Positions 49,120-59,189 are shown, counted from the stretch's first letter. The stretch: DNA of 64,000 nucleotides from Streptomyces mirabilis (GCF_018310535.1 NZ_CP074102.1:1612001-1676000); one strand, 5' to 3'. The notes: generated from the letters alone by a model not told the origin. Numbers and translations are program-made.

Positions 49120-50580
49120 CTATTCTCCCGCTCCGCCGTGCAGACTCTGCACCGGGTTCGCCCTCAGCGCCTCCAGTCCGGCGCGGTCGCCACCGAGCTG
49201 GTCCACGGCGGCGTACGCGCTCGCGACGCACGCGGGGATGCCGACCCCGTCGTACGCCGCGCCGCAGACGGCGAGCCCCGGGAGCTTGGCCACGTGCTCG
49301 CGGACGCGGGCCACGCGTGTGTGATGCCCGACCGGGTACTGCGGCAGGCCGTCGTCCCACCGGGTCACCCGGGTCGCCACGGGCTCGGCGGCCAGGCCGG
49401 TGGCCTCGCGCAGGTCGTGCCGGGAGACGTCCACGAGGTCGGCGTCGTCGCGGCCCAGCACCTCCGTCTCGCCGTACCGCCCGACGGAGGTGCGCAGGAC
49501 GAGCAGGTCGGGGTTCTCCTCGGCGATCCAGCCCCACTTCTGGGAGGCGAAGGTGGATGCCTTGATGGTGTGGCCGTCCACCGGCGGCACCAGGAAACCG
49601 CTCCCTTCGGGGAGGGTGATGTCCGCGCGCCGGTAGGCGAGCGTCACCAGCGCCATGGAGGCGTACTCGACACCGGCCAGCTCGGTGGCCGCCGCGGGCG
49701 CCTCGGCCCTCAGCAGGGCGGCGGCCGCGCCGGCGGGCACCGCGACGACGACCCCGTCCGCATGCAGGACACGGCTCCCGGCCACCACCCGCCAGCCGCC
49801 GTCCTCGGCGCGGCGCAGCTCCGTCACCGTGGCACCGGTGACGATCTCGCCGCCCCGCGCGCGCACCGACCGTGCGACCGCGAGCGGCAGTTGGCCCACT
49901 CCGCCCTCGATGCCCATGAACACCGGCCCGGTCTGCTGGGCGGCAGCCGCCTTCGCCTGGATCTCACGGACGGCCTCGGTCAGGGAGACATGGGTGCGGA
50001 CGGCGGTGAACAGCTGGGGGACGGCCAGCCGCATGGAGATGCGGTACGCGTCGCCCGCGTAGACGCCGCCCAGGAGGGGCTCGACCAGGCGGTCGACGAC
50101 CTCGCGGCCGAGGCGTGCCGCCACGTACTCCCCCACGGCCACGTCGTCGCCGACTTCCGTGCGGGGCAGCTCGGCGTCGCGCTCGATGCGGGCCAGGCCC
50201 TCGTCGGAGAGGACTCCGGAGAGGGCGGCGGCCGTGCCGGGTACGCCCATGACGTGGCCCTTGGGCATGGGGCGCAGCGCGCCGCGCGTCCACAGGGAGG
50301 CGGTCGCGGTGGCGGGCGGCTGGAGGCGGTCGGCGAGGCCCACCTCGCGGGCGAGCGCGACCGCTTCCGGGCGGCGGGCGAGCATCGACTCGGCGCCGAG
50401 GTCGACCCGCGCGCCCGCGATCTCGCCGGGCAGCAGCTTGCCGCCGACGCGGTCCGACGCCTCCAGGACGGTCACCCGCGCGCCGCGGTCCAGCAGACGG
50501 TGGGCGGCGGCCAGACCGGCGATGCCGCCCCCGATGACGATGACCCGTCCCGTACCCGTACCACTGTCCTGTGCGTGCAT
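49120..50580 (-). CDS. hemG: coproporphyrinogen/protoporphyrinogen oxidase (HemY/CgoX type)
   Basis: A 486-residue FAD enzyme that oxidises the porphyrinogen ring before haem completion. FAD motif [20 protein letters not shown] sits at the N-terminus, with [14 protein letters not shown] and the closing [18 protein letters not shown]. In this genus the gene is often labelled hemG, though it belongs to the oxygen-dependent HemY/CgoX type. ATG 50580 is the only good start. Operon with hemQ; hemE lies 4 kb away. Confidence 0.92.
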   Translation of the reverse strand: MHAQDSGTGTGRVIVIGGGIAGLAAAHRLLDRGARVTVLEASDRVGGKLLPGEIAGARVDLGAESMLARRPEAVALAREVGLADRLQPPATATASLWTRGALRPMPKGHVMGVPGTAAALSGVLSDEGLARIERDAELPRTEVGDDVAVGEYVAARLGREVVDRLVEPLLGGVYAGDAYRISMRLAVPQLFTAVRTHVSLTEAVREIQAKAAAAQQTGPVFMGIEGGVGQLPLAVARSVRARGGEIVTGATVTELRRAEDGGWRVVAGSRVLHADGVVVAVPAGAAAALLRAEAPAAATELAGVEYASMALVTLAYRRADITLPEGSGFLVPPVDGHTIKASTFASQKWGWIAEENPDLLVLRTSVGRYGETEVLGRDDADLVDVSRHDLREATGLAAEPVATRVTRWDDGLPQYPVGHHTRVARVREHVAKLPGLAVCGAAYDGVGIPACVASAYAAVDQLGGDRAGLEALRANPVQSLHGGAGE

Positions 50581-50759
50581 GACCCCACCTTCTCAGACCC
50601 CGCTGAGGGGCCCGCCGGGACCCGGTGCCGTCGTCCGGTACGGCGGTGTCCTGCGCGAGTCCCGACCGTGACCACATCGGGATCGGATCCGGCCAACGTC
50701 GTGCCCGGCCCCGGCGTCGAAGGAGGGTCAGCAGTCACCACCCACGGGGGTACGCCCAC

Positions 50760-51746
50760 ATGCGCACACGACGTTCCGCACGAACCGGCCCGGTCCTCGC
50801 CGGGATACTCCTCGCCGCCGCCCTCGCGGTGACGGGCTGCGGCGCCGCCGGCGGTGGCTCCTCCTCCAGCGCCGACAAAGGGGCCGCGGCGGCCGCCGAG
50901 AAGGCCCGCTCGGGCGCCGCGGACAGCGCCGCCTCGGGCGCGGGCGGCGCCAGGTCCACCACCCCGTCCAAGGCCACCGGCACGTCCGTGCCGGCCGGCA
51001 GCCACATCATCCGCACCGCCTCGCTGACCCTGCGGGTCAAGGACGTGCCCAAGGCGCTGGACACCGCCCGCACCGCGGCCGTCGACGCCGGCGGCTACGT
51101 CGGCAACGAGACGACCACCCGGGACGGCGGGGGCCGCGAGCGCACCCGAGCCGTACTGCGTGTGCCCACCGACCGGTACGACGCGGTGCTCTCCTCCCTG
51201 GAGGGCACCGGGCAGGTCATCGAACGGACGGCGAAGGCGGAGGACGTCACCGACCAGGTCGTCGACGTGGAGAGCCGCGTCAAGTCGCAGCGCGTCAGCG
51301 TGGCCCGGGTCCGCGAGCTGATGGACCAGGCCACCAAACTGAGCGATGTGGTCGCCCTGGAAGGGGAGTTGAGCACCCGCGAGTCGGACCTCGACGCCCT
51401 GCTCGCCCAGCAGGCGTCCCTGAAGGACCGCACCAGCCTGGCCACCATCACGCTCTCCCTCTCCGAGGCCCCGCTGAAGGACGCCGGGAAGAAGTCCGAC
51501 GCACCGGGCTTCGTGGACGCGCTCACGGGCGGCTGGGACGCGTTCGTCACAATGCTGCGCTGGATCGCGCTGGTGTTCGGCGCGGTGCTCCCGTTCCTGC
51601 TGGGCGCCGGGCTCCTCCTGGCATTGTGGCTGCGCCTCGCCCGCACGGGGCAGCCGCGCCGGCCCGGGGCCGAAGCGGCTCCCGTGAACGCGGGTTCGCT
51701 GCCGGTGGCACCGCCGGTGCGCGAAGAGGGTGGCGACGAGGACTGA
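50760..51746 (+). CDS. DUF4349 lipoprotein
   Basis: A 328-residue lipoprotein: lipobox AVTGC in LAGILLAAALAVTGCG, an Ala/Ser-rich linker, a DUF4349 domain with ASLTLRVKDVPKALDTARTA, VLRVPTDRYDAVLSSLEGTG and the coiled coil KSQRVSVARVRELMDQA, and a final membrane helix (WIALVFGAVLPFLLGAGLLL). Function of DUF4349 unknown; double membrane anchoring suggests a spanning or bridging role. ATG 50760 is preferred over the long frame to 50625, which crosses the divergent promoter. Confidence 0.83.
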   Translation: MRTRRSARTGPVLAGILLAAALAVTGCGAAGGGSSSSADKGAAAAAEKARSGAADSAASGAGGARSTTPSKATGTSVPAGSHIIRTASLTLRVKDVPKALDTARTAAVDAGGYVGNETTTRDGGGRERTRAVLRVPTDRYDAVLSSLEGTGQVIERTAKAEDVTDQVVDVESRVKSQRVSVARVRELMDQATKLSDVVALEGELSTRESDLDALLAQQASLKDRTSLATITLSLSEAPLKDAGKKSDAPGFVDALTGGWDAFVTMLRWIALVFGAVLPFLLGAGLLLALWLRLARTGQPRRPGAEAAPVNAGSLPVAPPVREEGGDED

Positions 51747-51773
51747 AATGCCCGGTCCCCGTAGCGTGTTCGC

Positions 51774-53162
51774 ATGAGCATGAGCCGTACGGAGCGACTG
51801 GTCGTGATCGGGGGTGACGCGGCGGGCATGTCCGCCGCGTCACAGGCACGCCGGATGCGCGGGCCCGACGAGCTGGAGATCGTGGCGTTCGAACGCGGCC
51901 ACTTCACCTCCTACTCGGCCTGCGGCATCCCGTACTGGGTGGGCGGCGACGTCCCCGAGCGGAACCGGCTGATCGCGCGGAGCCCGGCGGAACACCGGGA
52001 GCGCGCGATCGACCTGCGGATGCGCACGGAGGTCACGGAGATCGATGTCGGCACGGGCCGCGTCCGCTCGCGCGACCTCGAGACCGGGGCCGAAGAATGG
52101 ACCTCGTACGACAAACTCGTGATCGCGACCGGCGCCCGCCCGATCCGCCCCGACCTGCCGGGCGCCGACGCTCCGGGCGTGCACGGCGTGCAGACCCTGG
52201 ACGACGGCCAGGCCCTCCTGGACACACTGGCGGCGACCGAGGGCCGTCGCGCGGTGGTCGTCGGCGCGGGCTACATCGGCGTGGAGATGGCCGAGGCGCT
52301 CATCAACCGCGGGTACGAGGTGACGGTCGTCAACCGCGGCAAGGAGCCGATGTCCACCCTCGACCCCGACATGGGCCGCCTGGTGCACACGGCCATGGAG
52401 GGCCTGGGCATCACCATGGTCAACGACGCCGAGATCACCAAGCTCCTCAGGGGGCAGGACGGGCGGGTGCGCGCGGTGGCCACCGAGGACGCCGAGTACC
52501 CGGCGGACGTGGTCGTGCTCGGCATCGGCGTACGCCCCGAGACCACGCTCGCTCGGGCCGCGGGACTCCCCCTGGGCGACCACGGCGGGCTGCTCACCGA
52601 CCTGGCGATGCGGGTGCGCGGGCACGAGAACATCTGGGCCGGCGGCGACTGCGTCGAGGTGCTCGACCTGATCTCGGGACGCGAACGGCACATCGCGCTG
52701 GGCACGCACGCCAACAAGCACGGGCAGGTCATCGGCTCCAACGTGGGCGGCGGGTACGCGACCTTCCCCGGTGTCGTCGGTACGGCCGTGAGCAAGGTCT
52801 GCGATCTGGAGATCGCCCGTACCGGGCTGCGCGAGAAGGACGCGCACCGGGCGGGTCTGCAGTTCGAGACGGTCACCATCGAGTCGACCAGCCGCGCGGG
52901 CTACTACCCGGACGCGGATCTCATGACGGTGAAGATGCTCGCCGAGCGCCGCACGGGGCGGCTGCTCGGCGTGCAGATCGTCGGCGGGGAAGGCGCGGCG
53001 AAGCGGGTCGACATCGCCGCGGTGGCGCTGACCGCGGGCATGACGGTGGAACAGATGACCGCCCTGGACCTGGGCTACGCGCCCCCGTTCTCACCGGTGT
53101 GGGACCCCATCCTGGTGGCGGCACGCAAGGCGGTGGCCGCGGTACGGCGAAGCGCCCCGTAG
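51774..53162 (+). CDS. FAD-dependent disulfide oxidoreductase (CoA-disulfide reductase/NADH oxidase family)
   Basis: A 462-residue flavoprotein with FAD motif VVIGGDAAGMSAASQARR, redox Cys in SACGIPYWVGG near residue 46, an NAD(P)H motif VVVGAGYIGVEMAEAL, and the dimerisation domain ending in DLGYAPPFSPVWDP. A single active Cys in this position is typical of CoA-disulfide reductases and NADH oxidases. ATG 51774 or 51780 may be used. It follows the DUF4349 gene by 27 bases. Confidence 0.87.
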   Translation: MSMSRTERLVVIGGDAAGMSAASQARRMRGPDELEIVAFERGHFTSYSACGIPYWVGGDVPERNRLIARSPAEHRERAIDLRMRTEVTEIDVGTGRVRSRDLETGAEEWTSYDKLVIATGARPIRPDLPGADAPGVHGVQTLDDGQALLDTLAATEGRRAVVVGAGYIGVEMAEALINRGYEVTVVNRGKEPMSTLDPDMGRLVHTAMEGLGITMVNDAEITKLLRGQDGRVRAVATEDAEYPADVVVLGIGVRPETTLARAAGLPLGDHGGLLTDLAMRVRGHENIWAGGDCVEVLDLISGRERHIALGTHANKHGQVIGSNVGGGYATFPGVVGTAVSKVCDLEIARTGLREKDAHRAGLQFETVTIESTSRAGYYPDADLMTVKMLAERRTGRLLGVQIVGGEGAAKRVDIAAVALTAGMTVEQMTALDLGYAPPFSPVWDPILVAARKAVAAVRRSAP

Positions 53163-53200
53163 AGGCGCGGGGAACTTCGCGACCAGCCACGACGCCCCCG
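53152..53200 (+). repeat. Streptomyces extragenic palindromic repeat, copy 2
   Basis: AGCGCCCCGTAGAGGCGCGG, then GAACTTCGCGACCAGCCACG: same modules as at 30157, here overlapping the flavoprotein stop and lying between convergent genes. Confidence 0.7.
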
Positions 53201-53225
53201 CGGTCAACACTCGACCGCTACGCGC

Positions 53226-53561
53226 CTACGCAGACTCGTGCCCCGAGTTCCCGTTGATCCGGTCTATCGCCTGCCGCGCCTGCTCGGCCGGCGGCCGCGC
53301 CGGCAACGAGGACACCGACGCCGAGGCGGTGACGGCCGCGGGCTGCGTGGTGGGCGGCTTGGCGTGGGCGGCCGACCGCGCGGAGCGCAACCGGTGGCTG
53401 ACGGCCTCGTCGAGGGTCACCGGCCGCTGCATCCTCGCCGCGAGCCGTCCGGCCTCCTGGCCGAGCGCGGCGACGTCCTCCCAAGGGAGGTGCAGCACCA
53501 GGGCGATTTCCGCCTCGCCATCGGGCAGGGCATGCATCGGAGGAGTAACTCGGTCGTTCAT
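53226..53561 (-). CDS. small conserved protein, function unknown
   Basis: A 111-residue protein beginning MNDRVTPPMHALPDGE. A short alpha/beta segment (EIALVLHLPWEDVAALGQEA, then LAARMQRPVTLDEAVSHRLR) is followed by a Pro/Ala/Ser-rich tail. The shape would suit a small DNA-binding or partner protein, but no motif was recognised. ATG 53561 follows GAGGACACAGG; the frame to 53624 is open but lacks a ribosome site. Divergent from the rhomboid gene. Confidence 0.6.
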   Translation of the reverse strand: MNDRVTPPMHALPDGEAEIALVLHLPWEDVAALGQEAGRLAARMQRPVTLDEAVSHRLRSARSAAHAKPPTTQPAAVTASASVSSLPARPPAEQARQAIDRINGNSGHESA

Positions 53562-53685
53562 CGCCTGTGTCCTCACGTCTCTCGCGTCGCGTCTTCGTCG
53601 CGGCGCGGGCGGTTGAGGAGACATACGGATGCGAGGGCGGGGGCGTTCACGGATTCACCCGGCGTATCCCGGGCACTAGTTCCTC

Positions 53686-54504
53686 GTGGTCATCCCCGTC
53701 CATGACGTGAACCCGGTGCGCCGCACGCCCTATGTGACGTACGCGCTGATCGCCGCCAATGTTCTGGTCTTCCTCTACACGCCCGGCCTCGCGGGATCGG
53801 TGGCGGGTGACAGCGGGCTCTCCCAGCTGTGCCATCTGCACGCGTTCCTGGAGCACTACGCCGCGGTGCCGCAGGAGTTGGTCCACCATCAATTGCCCCG
53901 CCTGGTCCCGACCGGCGACGTCGGCGTCGGGGCAGGGGGTCCTGGGTGTCTGGTGGGGCCGCCGACGTACGACAAGTCGCCGCCGCTCTCGGTCCTCACC
54001 GCGATGTTCCTGCACGGCAGCTGGCTGCATCTGCTCGGCAACATGCTCTTCCTGCTGATCTTCGGCAACAACATCGAGGACCGCCTCGGACATGTGCGGT
54101 TCGCGGTGTTCTACGTGGCGTGCGGTTACGCGGCGGCGTACGGCTTCGCGTACCTCAACGCCGACTCGACCGACCCGCTGATCGGCGCCTCGGGAGCGAT
54201 CGCCGGAGTCCTCGGCGCCTATCTGGTGCTGTATCCGAAGGCCAGGGTCTGGGTGCTCGTCCCGTTCCTGGTCTTCCTGCCGCTGCGGCTGCCCGCGTGG
54301 CTGGTGCTGGGCTTCTGGTTCGCGTTGCAGGCGGTGTACTCGTCCGGCGGCGGCGTCTCCACCGCCGGAACCGTGGCGTACGAGGCCCACGTGGTCGGCT
54401 TCCTCGTGGGGATGCTGCTGGCCTGGCCGCTGCGCCCGGGCACCCCGCCACCGCCGGAACCGCGCAGCCTGCTGTTCGGCAGACAGGCGCGGCACAGCTG
54501 GTGA
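53686..54504 (+). CDS. rhomboid-family intramembrane serine protease
   Basis: A 272-residue, six-helix membrane protease. The family signature is complete: HGSWLHLLGNMLFLLIFG (Asn and His), catalytic Ser in GASGAIAGVLGAY, and catalytic His in YEAHVVGFLVGML. Cleaves within membrane helices of unknown substrates. Starts at GTG 53686. Convergent with hemE. Confidence 0.9.
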   Translation: MVIPVHDVNPVRRTPYVTYALIAANVLVFLYTPGLAGSVAGDSGLSQLCHLHAFLEHYAAVPQELVHHQLPRLVPTGDVGVGAGGPGCLVGPPTYDKSPPLSVLTAMFLHGSWLHLLGNMLFLLIFGNNIEDRLGHVRFAVFYVACGYAAAYGFAYLNADSTDPLIGASGAIAGVLGAYLVLYPKARVWVLVPFLVFLPLRLPAWLVLGFWFALQAVYSSGGGVSTAGTVAYEAHVVGFLVGMLLAWPLRPGTPPPPEPRSLLFGRQARHSW

Positions 54505-54544
54505 GGCACGTGGTGCTGAGCCGTGCGGCGTCCCCCGTACGGGG

Positions 54545-55615
54545 TCAGCGCGCGGTCTGCTGGTGGACGTACGCCACGAGGCGGGTCAGCGCGTCCGGGT
54601 CGGTGCTCGGCGGGACGCCGTGCCCGAGGTTGAAGACATGGCCCTCGAGACCGGCGGCGGCGTCCAGCACCTCGCGGGTCTTGGTCTCGACTGCCTCGGT
54701 GGTGGAGAAGAGGACGGCGGGGTCGAGGTTGCCCTGGAGCGCCTTGCCCGGGCCGACACGGCGCGCGGCCTCGTCGAGCGGGACGCGCCAGTCGACGCCG
54801 ACGACGTCCGCGCCCGCCTCGCCCATGAGGCCGAGCAGTTCGCCGGTGCCGACGCCGAAGTGGATGCGCGGCACGCCGTACCCGGCCACGGACTCGAAGA
54901 CCTTGGCGGACGCGGGCATCACCGAGCGCCGGTAGTCGGCGGGTGCCAGGGCGCCGACCCAGGAGTCGAAGAGCTGGACGGCGCTCGCGCCCGCCTCGAT
55001 CTGCACCTTCAGGAAGGCGGAGGTGATCTCGGCGAGACGGTCGAGCAGGTCGGCCCACAGCTGCGGGTCGCCGTACATGAGCGCCTTGGTGTGCTCGTGG
55101 TTCTTGGACGGGCCGCCCTCCACGAGGTAACTCGCGAGGGTGAAAGGCGCGCCCGCGAAACCGATGAGCGGGGTCTCGCCGAGCTCGGCCGTCAGGAGCT
55201 TGATCGCCTCGGTGACGTACCAGACGTCCTCGGGGGTCAGATCGCGCAGCTGGGCCAGGTCGGCGCGGGTGCGGATCGGGTTCGCGACGACCGGGCCGAC
55301 GCCCGGCTTGATGTCGAGGTCGATGCCGATGGCCTTCAGCGGGACGACGATGTCGCTGAAGTAGATCGCCGCGTCCACGTTGTGCCGGCGTACGGGCTGG
55401 AGCGTGATCTCGGCGACCAGCTCGGGCCGCATACAGGAGTCCAGCATGGCGATGCCCTCGCGCACCTTCAGGTACTCGGGCAGCGAGCGCCCGGCCTGCC
55501 GCATGAACCACACCGGCGTGTGCGGCACGGGCTCGCGCCTGCACGCCTTCAGGAAGGCGGACTCGTACGTGGCTGTCGGCGGCTGGCCCGTGGCGGGGCG
55601 GTCATCGGTACTCAC
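54545..55615 (-). CDS. hemE: uroporphyrinogen decarboxylase HemE
   Basis: A 356-residue HemE, making coproporphyrinogen III for haem. Signature [16 protein letters not shown] near residue 35, [17 protein letters not shown] and [20 protein letters not shown] are diagnostic. GTG 55615 gives the family-typical length; the longer frame upstream carries no matching sequence. It supplies the pathway completed by hemG-hemQ nearby. Confidence 0.94.
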   Translation of the reverse strand: MSTDDRPATGQPPTATYESAFLKACRREPVPHTPVWFMRQAGRSLPEYLKVREGIAMLDSCMRPELVAEITLQPVRRHNVDAAIYFSDIVVPLKAIGIDLDIKPGVGPVVANPIRTRADLAQLRDLTPEDVWYVTEAIKLLTAELGETPLIGFAGAPFTLASYLVEGGPSKNHEHTKALMYGDPQLWADLLDRLAEITSAFLKVQIEAGASAVQLFDSWVGALAPADYRRSVMPASAKVFESVAGYGVPRIHFGVGTGELLGLMGEAGADVVGVDWRVPLDEAARRVGPGKALQGNLDPAVLFSTTEAVETKTREVLDAAAGLEGHVFNLGHGVPPSTDPDALTRLVAYVHQQTAR

Positions 55616-55778
55616 GACGGAAAGTCTCGCACGCCCCGCAGCACCACAAGTGCCGGGCTCCGGTGCCCGGACCGGGCCCCTCCCGTCTGCGCGTTTCGCG
55701 CACCGCGATCCGGACAGTGGTCCGGCGCACGGGTGTCTCTCCCTGCGCGCGGGCTCCGTTCCCCTTAATCTTCCCCGC

Positions 55779-56447
55779 ATGGCTGCGGCTCAGGGACGAC
55801 TGTCGGACGGCGCTGGCGAAATGGACGATGCCAAGGAGGGGGACCGGGATGCGAGGGAGACGGCTCCGCCGCCCTTCCGGGCTGCCGTCGACGCATTGAG
55901 GGCGGCGCGGCTGCGGCCCGAGATCGAGATCGACCCGACGCGCCCGCCACAGCGCCTGGCCCCCTACGCGTACGCGCTGGAGGCCGCGGTGGTCGCCGAC
56001 GACGAGGACCTGGCGGACGGCCGGCTCATCCTGCTGCACGACCCGGCGGGGCACGACGCCTGGCAGGGCTCCTTCCGGCTGGTGACGCTGGTCCGCGCGG
56101 AGCTGGAGCCGGAGATGGCGGCTGACCCGCTGCTCCCCGACGTCTCGTGGTCGTGGCTGACCGGCGCGTTGCAGGCCCGCGGCCTGTCGTACGGGGAACC
56201 GAGCGGCACCGTCACCCGGGCGAGCTCGCACTACTTCGGGGGGCTGTCCGAGCGCCCCTCCGCGTCCCAGATCGAGATCCGGGCCTCCTGGACGCCTCGC
56301 GAGGGCCTGGGCGGCGTACCGGACACGGCCGCGCACCTCGCCGCCTGGTGCGATCTGCTCTGCCAGATCGCGGGCCTGCCCCCGGCGGGGCCGGGCGACG
56401 GCTCGGTGGTGACCCTCCCGCAGCGCCGGGGGCCGCAGCCCCGCTGA
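55779..56447 (+). CDS. DUF3000 protein
   Basis: A 222-residue actinobacterial DUF3000 protein ([78 protein letters not shown]). No signal or membrane part. Conserved next to hemE and whiI in Streptomyces as far as I recall (SCO6030 in S. coelicolor). Function unknown. ATG 55779; a start at ATG 55821 is possible. Confidence 0.82.
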   Translation: MAAAQGRLSDGAGEMDDAKEGDRDARETAPPPFRAAVDALRAARLRPEIEIDPTRPPQRLAPYAYALEAAVVADDEDLADGRLILLHDPAGHDAWQGSFRLVTLVRAELEPEMAADPLLPDVSWSWLTGALQARGLSYGEPSGTVTRASSHYFGGLSERPSASQIEIRASWTPREGLGGVPDTAAHLAAWCDLLCQIAGLPPAGPGDGSVVTLPQRRGPQPR

Positions 56448-56476
56448 ACGCCCTTCTTTCGTCTCTCCGTCTTCCG

Positions 56477-56506
56477 GGGCGCCCGTGTCATGTCGAACGG
56501 GCGCCC
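56477..56506 (+). terminator. terminator after DUF3000 gene
   Basis: 10-bp perfect stem (56477-56486 with 56497-56506) followed by TTT, 29 bases after the stop. Confidence 0.65.
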
Positions 56507-56677
56507 TTTCCCGACCTCGCGTAACGCCGCGCCCTTTGCCGAGTTCCTTGCCGAGGTTTTGTCGATACGGCCACTTTCAGCCGTGTCGCGACACGGAACG
56601 ACTCGGTTCGATCTTCGGATGATCGATCGCGTGTCCGAATTGCACGGATTGTTACTCACCAAATCGTGATCATTCTC

Positions 56678-56705
56678 TAAAGGCCGACGGGTTTGATGCC
56701 GAAGA
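56678..56705 (+). promoter_or_regulatory. sigma-WhiG-type promoter of whiI
   Basis: TAAA at 56678-56681 and GCCGAAGA at 56698-56705, 16 bases apart, fit the sigma-WhiG consensus (TAAA and GCCGATAA). The start codon is at 56784, so a leader of about 70 bases is implied. whiI is an established sigma-WhiG target in S. coelicolor. The 336-base gap 56448-56783 otherwise shows only the terminator above. Confidence 0.65.
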
Positions 56706-56783
56706 CGTCTGTGACCTTGAAAGCACGGTTCGCCCCGGCTTCATCCCCACAGCCGGTCCCGTCCCGCACCCCCAGGAGGCCTG

Positions 56784-57446
56784 GTGTCCGTTCTCCTCGA
56801 GCAGCCCGCAAGCCTGGTCGCCTACCGCCCGAACAAGCCGACCGCCATGGTGGTCGTGGCCGACCCACGGGTCCGATCCACCGTCACCCGCCACCTCTGG
56901 GCGCTCGGAGTGCGCGACGTCATCGAGGCGTCGTCCGTCGCGGAGGCCCGTCCCCGAATCGGCAACCCGCGCGACATCTGTGTCGCCGACGTCCACCTGC
57001 CCGACGGCAGCGGGCTCACCCTGCTGTCCGAGACCCGAGCCGCGGGCTGGCCCAACGGCCTCGCCCTCTCCGCCGCCGACGACATCGGCGCCGTGCGCAA
57101 CGCCCTCGCGGGCGGCGTCAAGGGCTATGTCGTCACCGGCACCCGTACGAACGTCGGGCTCCCCACCCGACCCGGTGTCGCGCCCATCGGCTCGGCCGCC
57201 GCCCGTATGCACCGCCGCCCCCCGGGTGCTCCGAGCCACCCGGGCGGCTACCGCGAGCTCTCCGGCCGTGAGGTCGAGGTGCTCCGGCTCGTCGCCGAGG
57301 GCCAGTCGAACAAGGCCATCGGCGTCTCCATGGGCCTGTCCGCGCTGACCGTCAAGAGCCACCTCGCCCGCATCGCCCGCAAGCTCGGCACGGGCGACCG
57401 CGCCGGAATGGTGGCGGTCGCCCTGCGGACGGGGATCATCCACTGA
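56784..57446 (+). CDS. whiI: atypical response regulator WhiI (sporulation)
   Basis: A 220-residue orphan regulator: atypical receiver (about residues 20-125), Ala26-Asp27 in place of the usual acidic pair, Asp69 in ICVADVHLPDGSG, no conserved Lys, then a LuxR/FixJ helix-turn-helix (ELSGREVEVLRLVAEGQSNK, LSALTVKSHLARIARKLGTG) at 160-215. In Streptomyces WhiI works without canonical phosphorylation and pairs with BldM at late developmental promoters. Starts at GTG 56784 after AGGAGG. The hemE/DUF3000/whiI/RNase D/fadA-fadB order matches what I remember of S. coelicolor SCO6031-SCO6026. Confidence 0.88.
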   Translation: MSVLLEQPASLVAYRPNKPTAMVVVADPRVRSTVTRHLWALGVRDVIEASSVAEARPRIGNPRDICVADVHLPDGSGLTLLSETRAAGWPNGLALSAADDIGAVRNALAGGVKGYVVTGTRTNVGLPTRPGVAPIGSAAARMHRRPPGAPSHPGGYRELSGREVEVLRLVAEGQSNKAIGVSMGLSALTVKSHLARIARKLGTGDRAGMVAVALRTGIIH

Positions 57447-57507
57447 AAGGGGGGCACACCCCCCACCGGACCGGATCTTTCACCGACCTGACTGGTTTAC
57501 GACCCTC

Positions 57508-57545
57508 CTACGCCCGTCGACGGAACGTTCCGTCGGCGGGCGTAG
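57508..57545 (+). terminator. terminator after whiI
   Basis: 18-bp stem (57508-57525 with 57528-57545, one G-U-type mismatch) and a 2-base loop as drawn, between whiI and the RNase D gene. Confidence 0.65.
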
Positions 57546-57569
57546 TCCATACACAGATACCCTTGACAG

Positions 57570-58847
57570 GTGACCGACGCCCAAGAGACCGCAGAAGACA
57601 GCTCACTGCGAACCACCGGAGGCGGCCCTCCGGACGACGTCGAATCGGCGCCGATCCCTTTGCTTGAGCCCCGAGAGGGCATTCCGCCCGTCGTCGCCGA
57701 CGAGACCTCGCTCGCCGAGGTGATCGCGGCCTTCGCCGCCGGCTCCGGCCCGGTGGCCGTGGACGCCGAACGCGCGTCCGGGTACCGATACGGCCAGCGC
57801 GCCTATCTGGTGCAGCTGCGCCGCGAGGGCGCCGGCACCGCGCTGATCGACCCCGTCGCCTGTCCCGACCTCTCCGGACTCGGCGAGGCCGTCTCCGGCG
57901 TCGAGTGGGTGCTGCACGCCGCCACCCAGGACCTGCCGTGTCTGCGCGAGATAGGCATGGTGCCGACGCGGCTCTTCGACACCGAGCTGGCCGGACGCCT
58001 GGCCGGGTTCCCCCGAGTGGGCCTGGGCGCGATGGTCGAGAGCGTGCTCGGCTTCGTACTGGAGAAGGGGCACTCCGCGGTCGACTGGTCCACGCGCCCG
58101 CTCCCGGAGCCGTGGCTGCGCTACGCCGCGCTCGACGTGGAACTGCTCGTCGACCTGCGCGACGCCCTGGAGAAGGAGCTCGACCGGCAGGGCAAGCTGG
58201 ACTGGGCCCGACAGGAGTTCGACGCGATCGCGCAGGCCGAGCCCGCGCCGCCGCGCAAGGACCCCTGGCGCCGTACGTCCGGGATGCACAAGGTGCGCCG
58301 CCGTCGCCAGATGGCGGTCGTACAGGAGCTGTGGGAGACCCGGGACCGGATCGCCCAGCGCCGGGACATCTCGCCGGGCAAGGTGCTGGGGGACGGGGCC
58401 ATCGTGGAGGCCGCGCTCTCTCTTCCGGCCAATGTGCACGCGCTTGCCGCGCTGAACGGGTTCGGGCACCGGATGGGGCGGCGCCAGTTGGAACAGTGGC
58501 AGGCCGCCGTGGACCGGGCGAAGGCGGTGCCGGACGCCGAGCTGCCTCAGCCGGGGCAGCCCGTCACCGGGCCTCCCCCGCCGCGTGCCTGGGCCGACAA
58601 GGACCCGGCCGCCGCCGCCCGGCTCTCCGCGGCGCGGGCCGCCGTGTCGGCGCTGGCCGAGCAGCTCAACATGCCGCAGGAGAACCTGATCACTCCGGAC
58701 ACGGTGCGGCGGGTGTGCTGGGAGCCGCCGGCCGGCGCCGACGCCGAGTCGGTTTCGGCTGCGCTTGCCGGGTACGGGGCGCGGGCGTGGCAGGTGGAGC
58801 TGGTCACACCGGTACTGGTGGAGGCACTGACGGTCAAGGGGGCCTAG
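57570..58847 (+). CDS. ribonuclease D (DEDD exonuclease with HRDC domain)
   Basis: A 425-residue RNase D-like 3'-5' exonuclease for RNA ends. DEDD residues: VAVDAERASGYRYGQRAYLVQ (Asp, Glu), LHAATQDLPCLREIG (Asp), and AALDVELLVDLRDALEKEL (Asp). An HRDC domain follows (RRRQMAVVQELWETRDRIAQ). The C-terminal 130 residues are a further helical part common to actinobacteria. GTG 57570, 25 bases after the whiI terminator. Confidence 0.9.
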   Translation: MTDAQETAEDSSLRTTGGGPPDDVESAPIPLLEPREGIPPVVADETSLAEVIAAFAAGSGPVAVDAERASGYRYGQRAYLVQLRREGAGTALIDPVACPDLSGLGEAVSGVEWVLHAATQDLPCLREIGMVPTRLFDTELAGRLAGFPRVGLGAMVESVLGFVLEKGHSAVDWSTRPLPEPWLRYAALDVELLVDLRDALEKELDRQGKLDWARQEFDAIAQAEPAPPRKDPWRRTSGMHKVRRRRQMAVVQELWETRDRIAQRRDISPGKVLGDGAIVEAALSLPANVHALAALNGFGHRMGRRQLEQWQAAVDRAKAVPDAELPQPGQPVTGPPPPRAWADKDPAAAARLSAARAAVSALAEQLNMPQENLITPDTVRRVCWEPPAGADAESVSAALAGYGARAWQVELVTPVLVEALTVKGA

Positions 58848-58877
58848 TCGCCGTACGTGGCTCTGACGTACGGCGAC
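58847..58877 (+). terminator. terminator at the RNase D stop
   Basis: Perfect 11-bp stem (58847-58857 with 58867-58877) and a 9-base loop. It begins at the last base of the stop codon. Confidence 0.6.
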
Positions 58878-58892
58878 TGCGGGTTGTTCCGG

Positions 58893-59042
58893 GTTGCTCG
58901 CGCGGTTCCCCGCGCCCCTTTCGGGGCCCTTGAAGCGAAAGAGCGACGTCGAGATCACGCCAAGATCCGCGGACGGCATCTTGGCGTGACGACGCGGCGG
59001 AGCCGTATATGTCACGGCCCCGCGCCCCTCACGGGGGCTCCT
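58893..59042 (-). repeat. extragenic palindromic repeat, copy 3, with an inserted 12-bp hairpin
   Basis: Read in reverse it repeats the modules of copies 1 and 2 twice: GGGGCGCGGGGAACCGCGCG at 58893-58920 and GAGGGGCGCGGGGCCGTGAC with ACGGCTCCGCCGCGTC at 58990-59040. Between them is a separate perfect hairpin, TCACGCCAAGAT (58955-58966) with its complement (58978-58989). The 342-base gap 58848-59189 has no gene; the fadA promoter is presumably 59045-59150. Confidence 0.6.
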
Positions 59043-59189
59043 GCAGAAATTCGTGCCGGTGTGACGTTCGCCGCTCCCGTCGTCGGGGGTGGGCAGGGTG
59101 GTTACCCGCAAGTAGCATGAGCGGTGAGCGCGCGCTCAGGGCGTGTGCGTCGCGCAGCAGTGCCATCCCGCATCTGGAGGAGAGCCATC

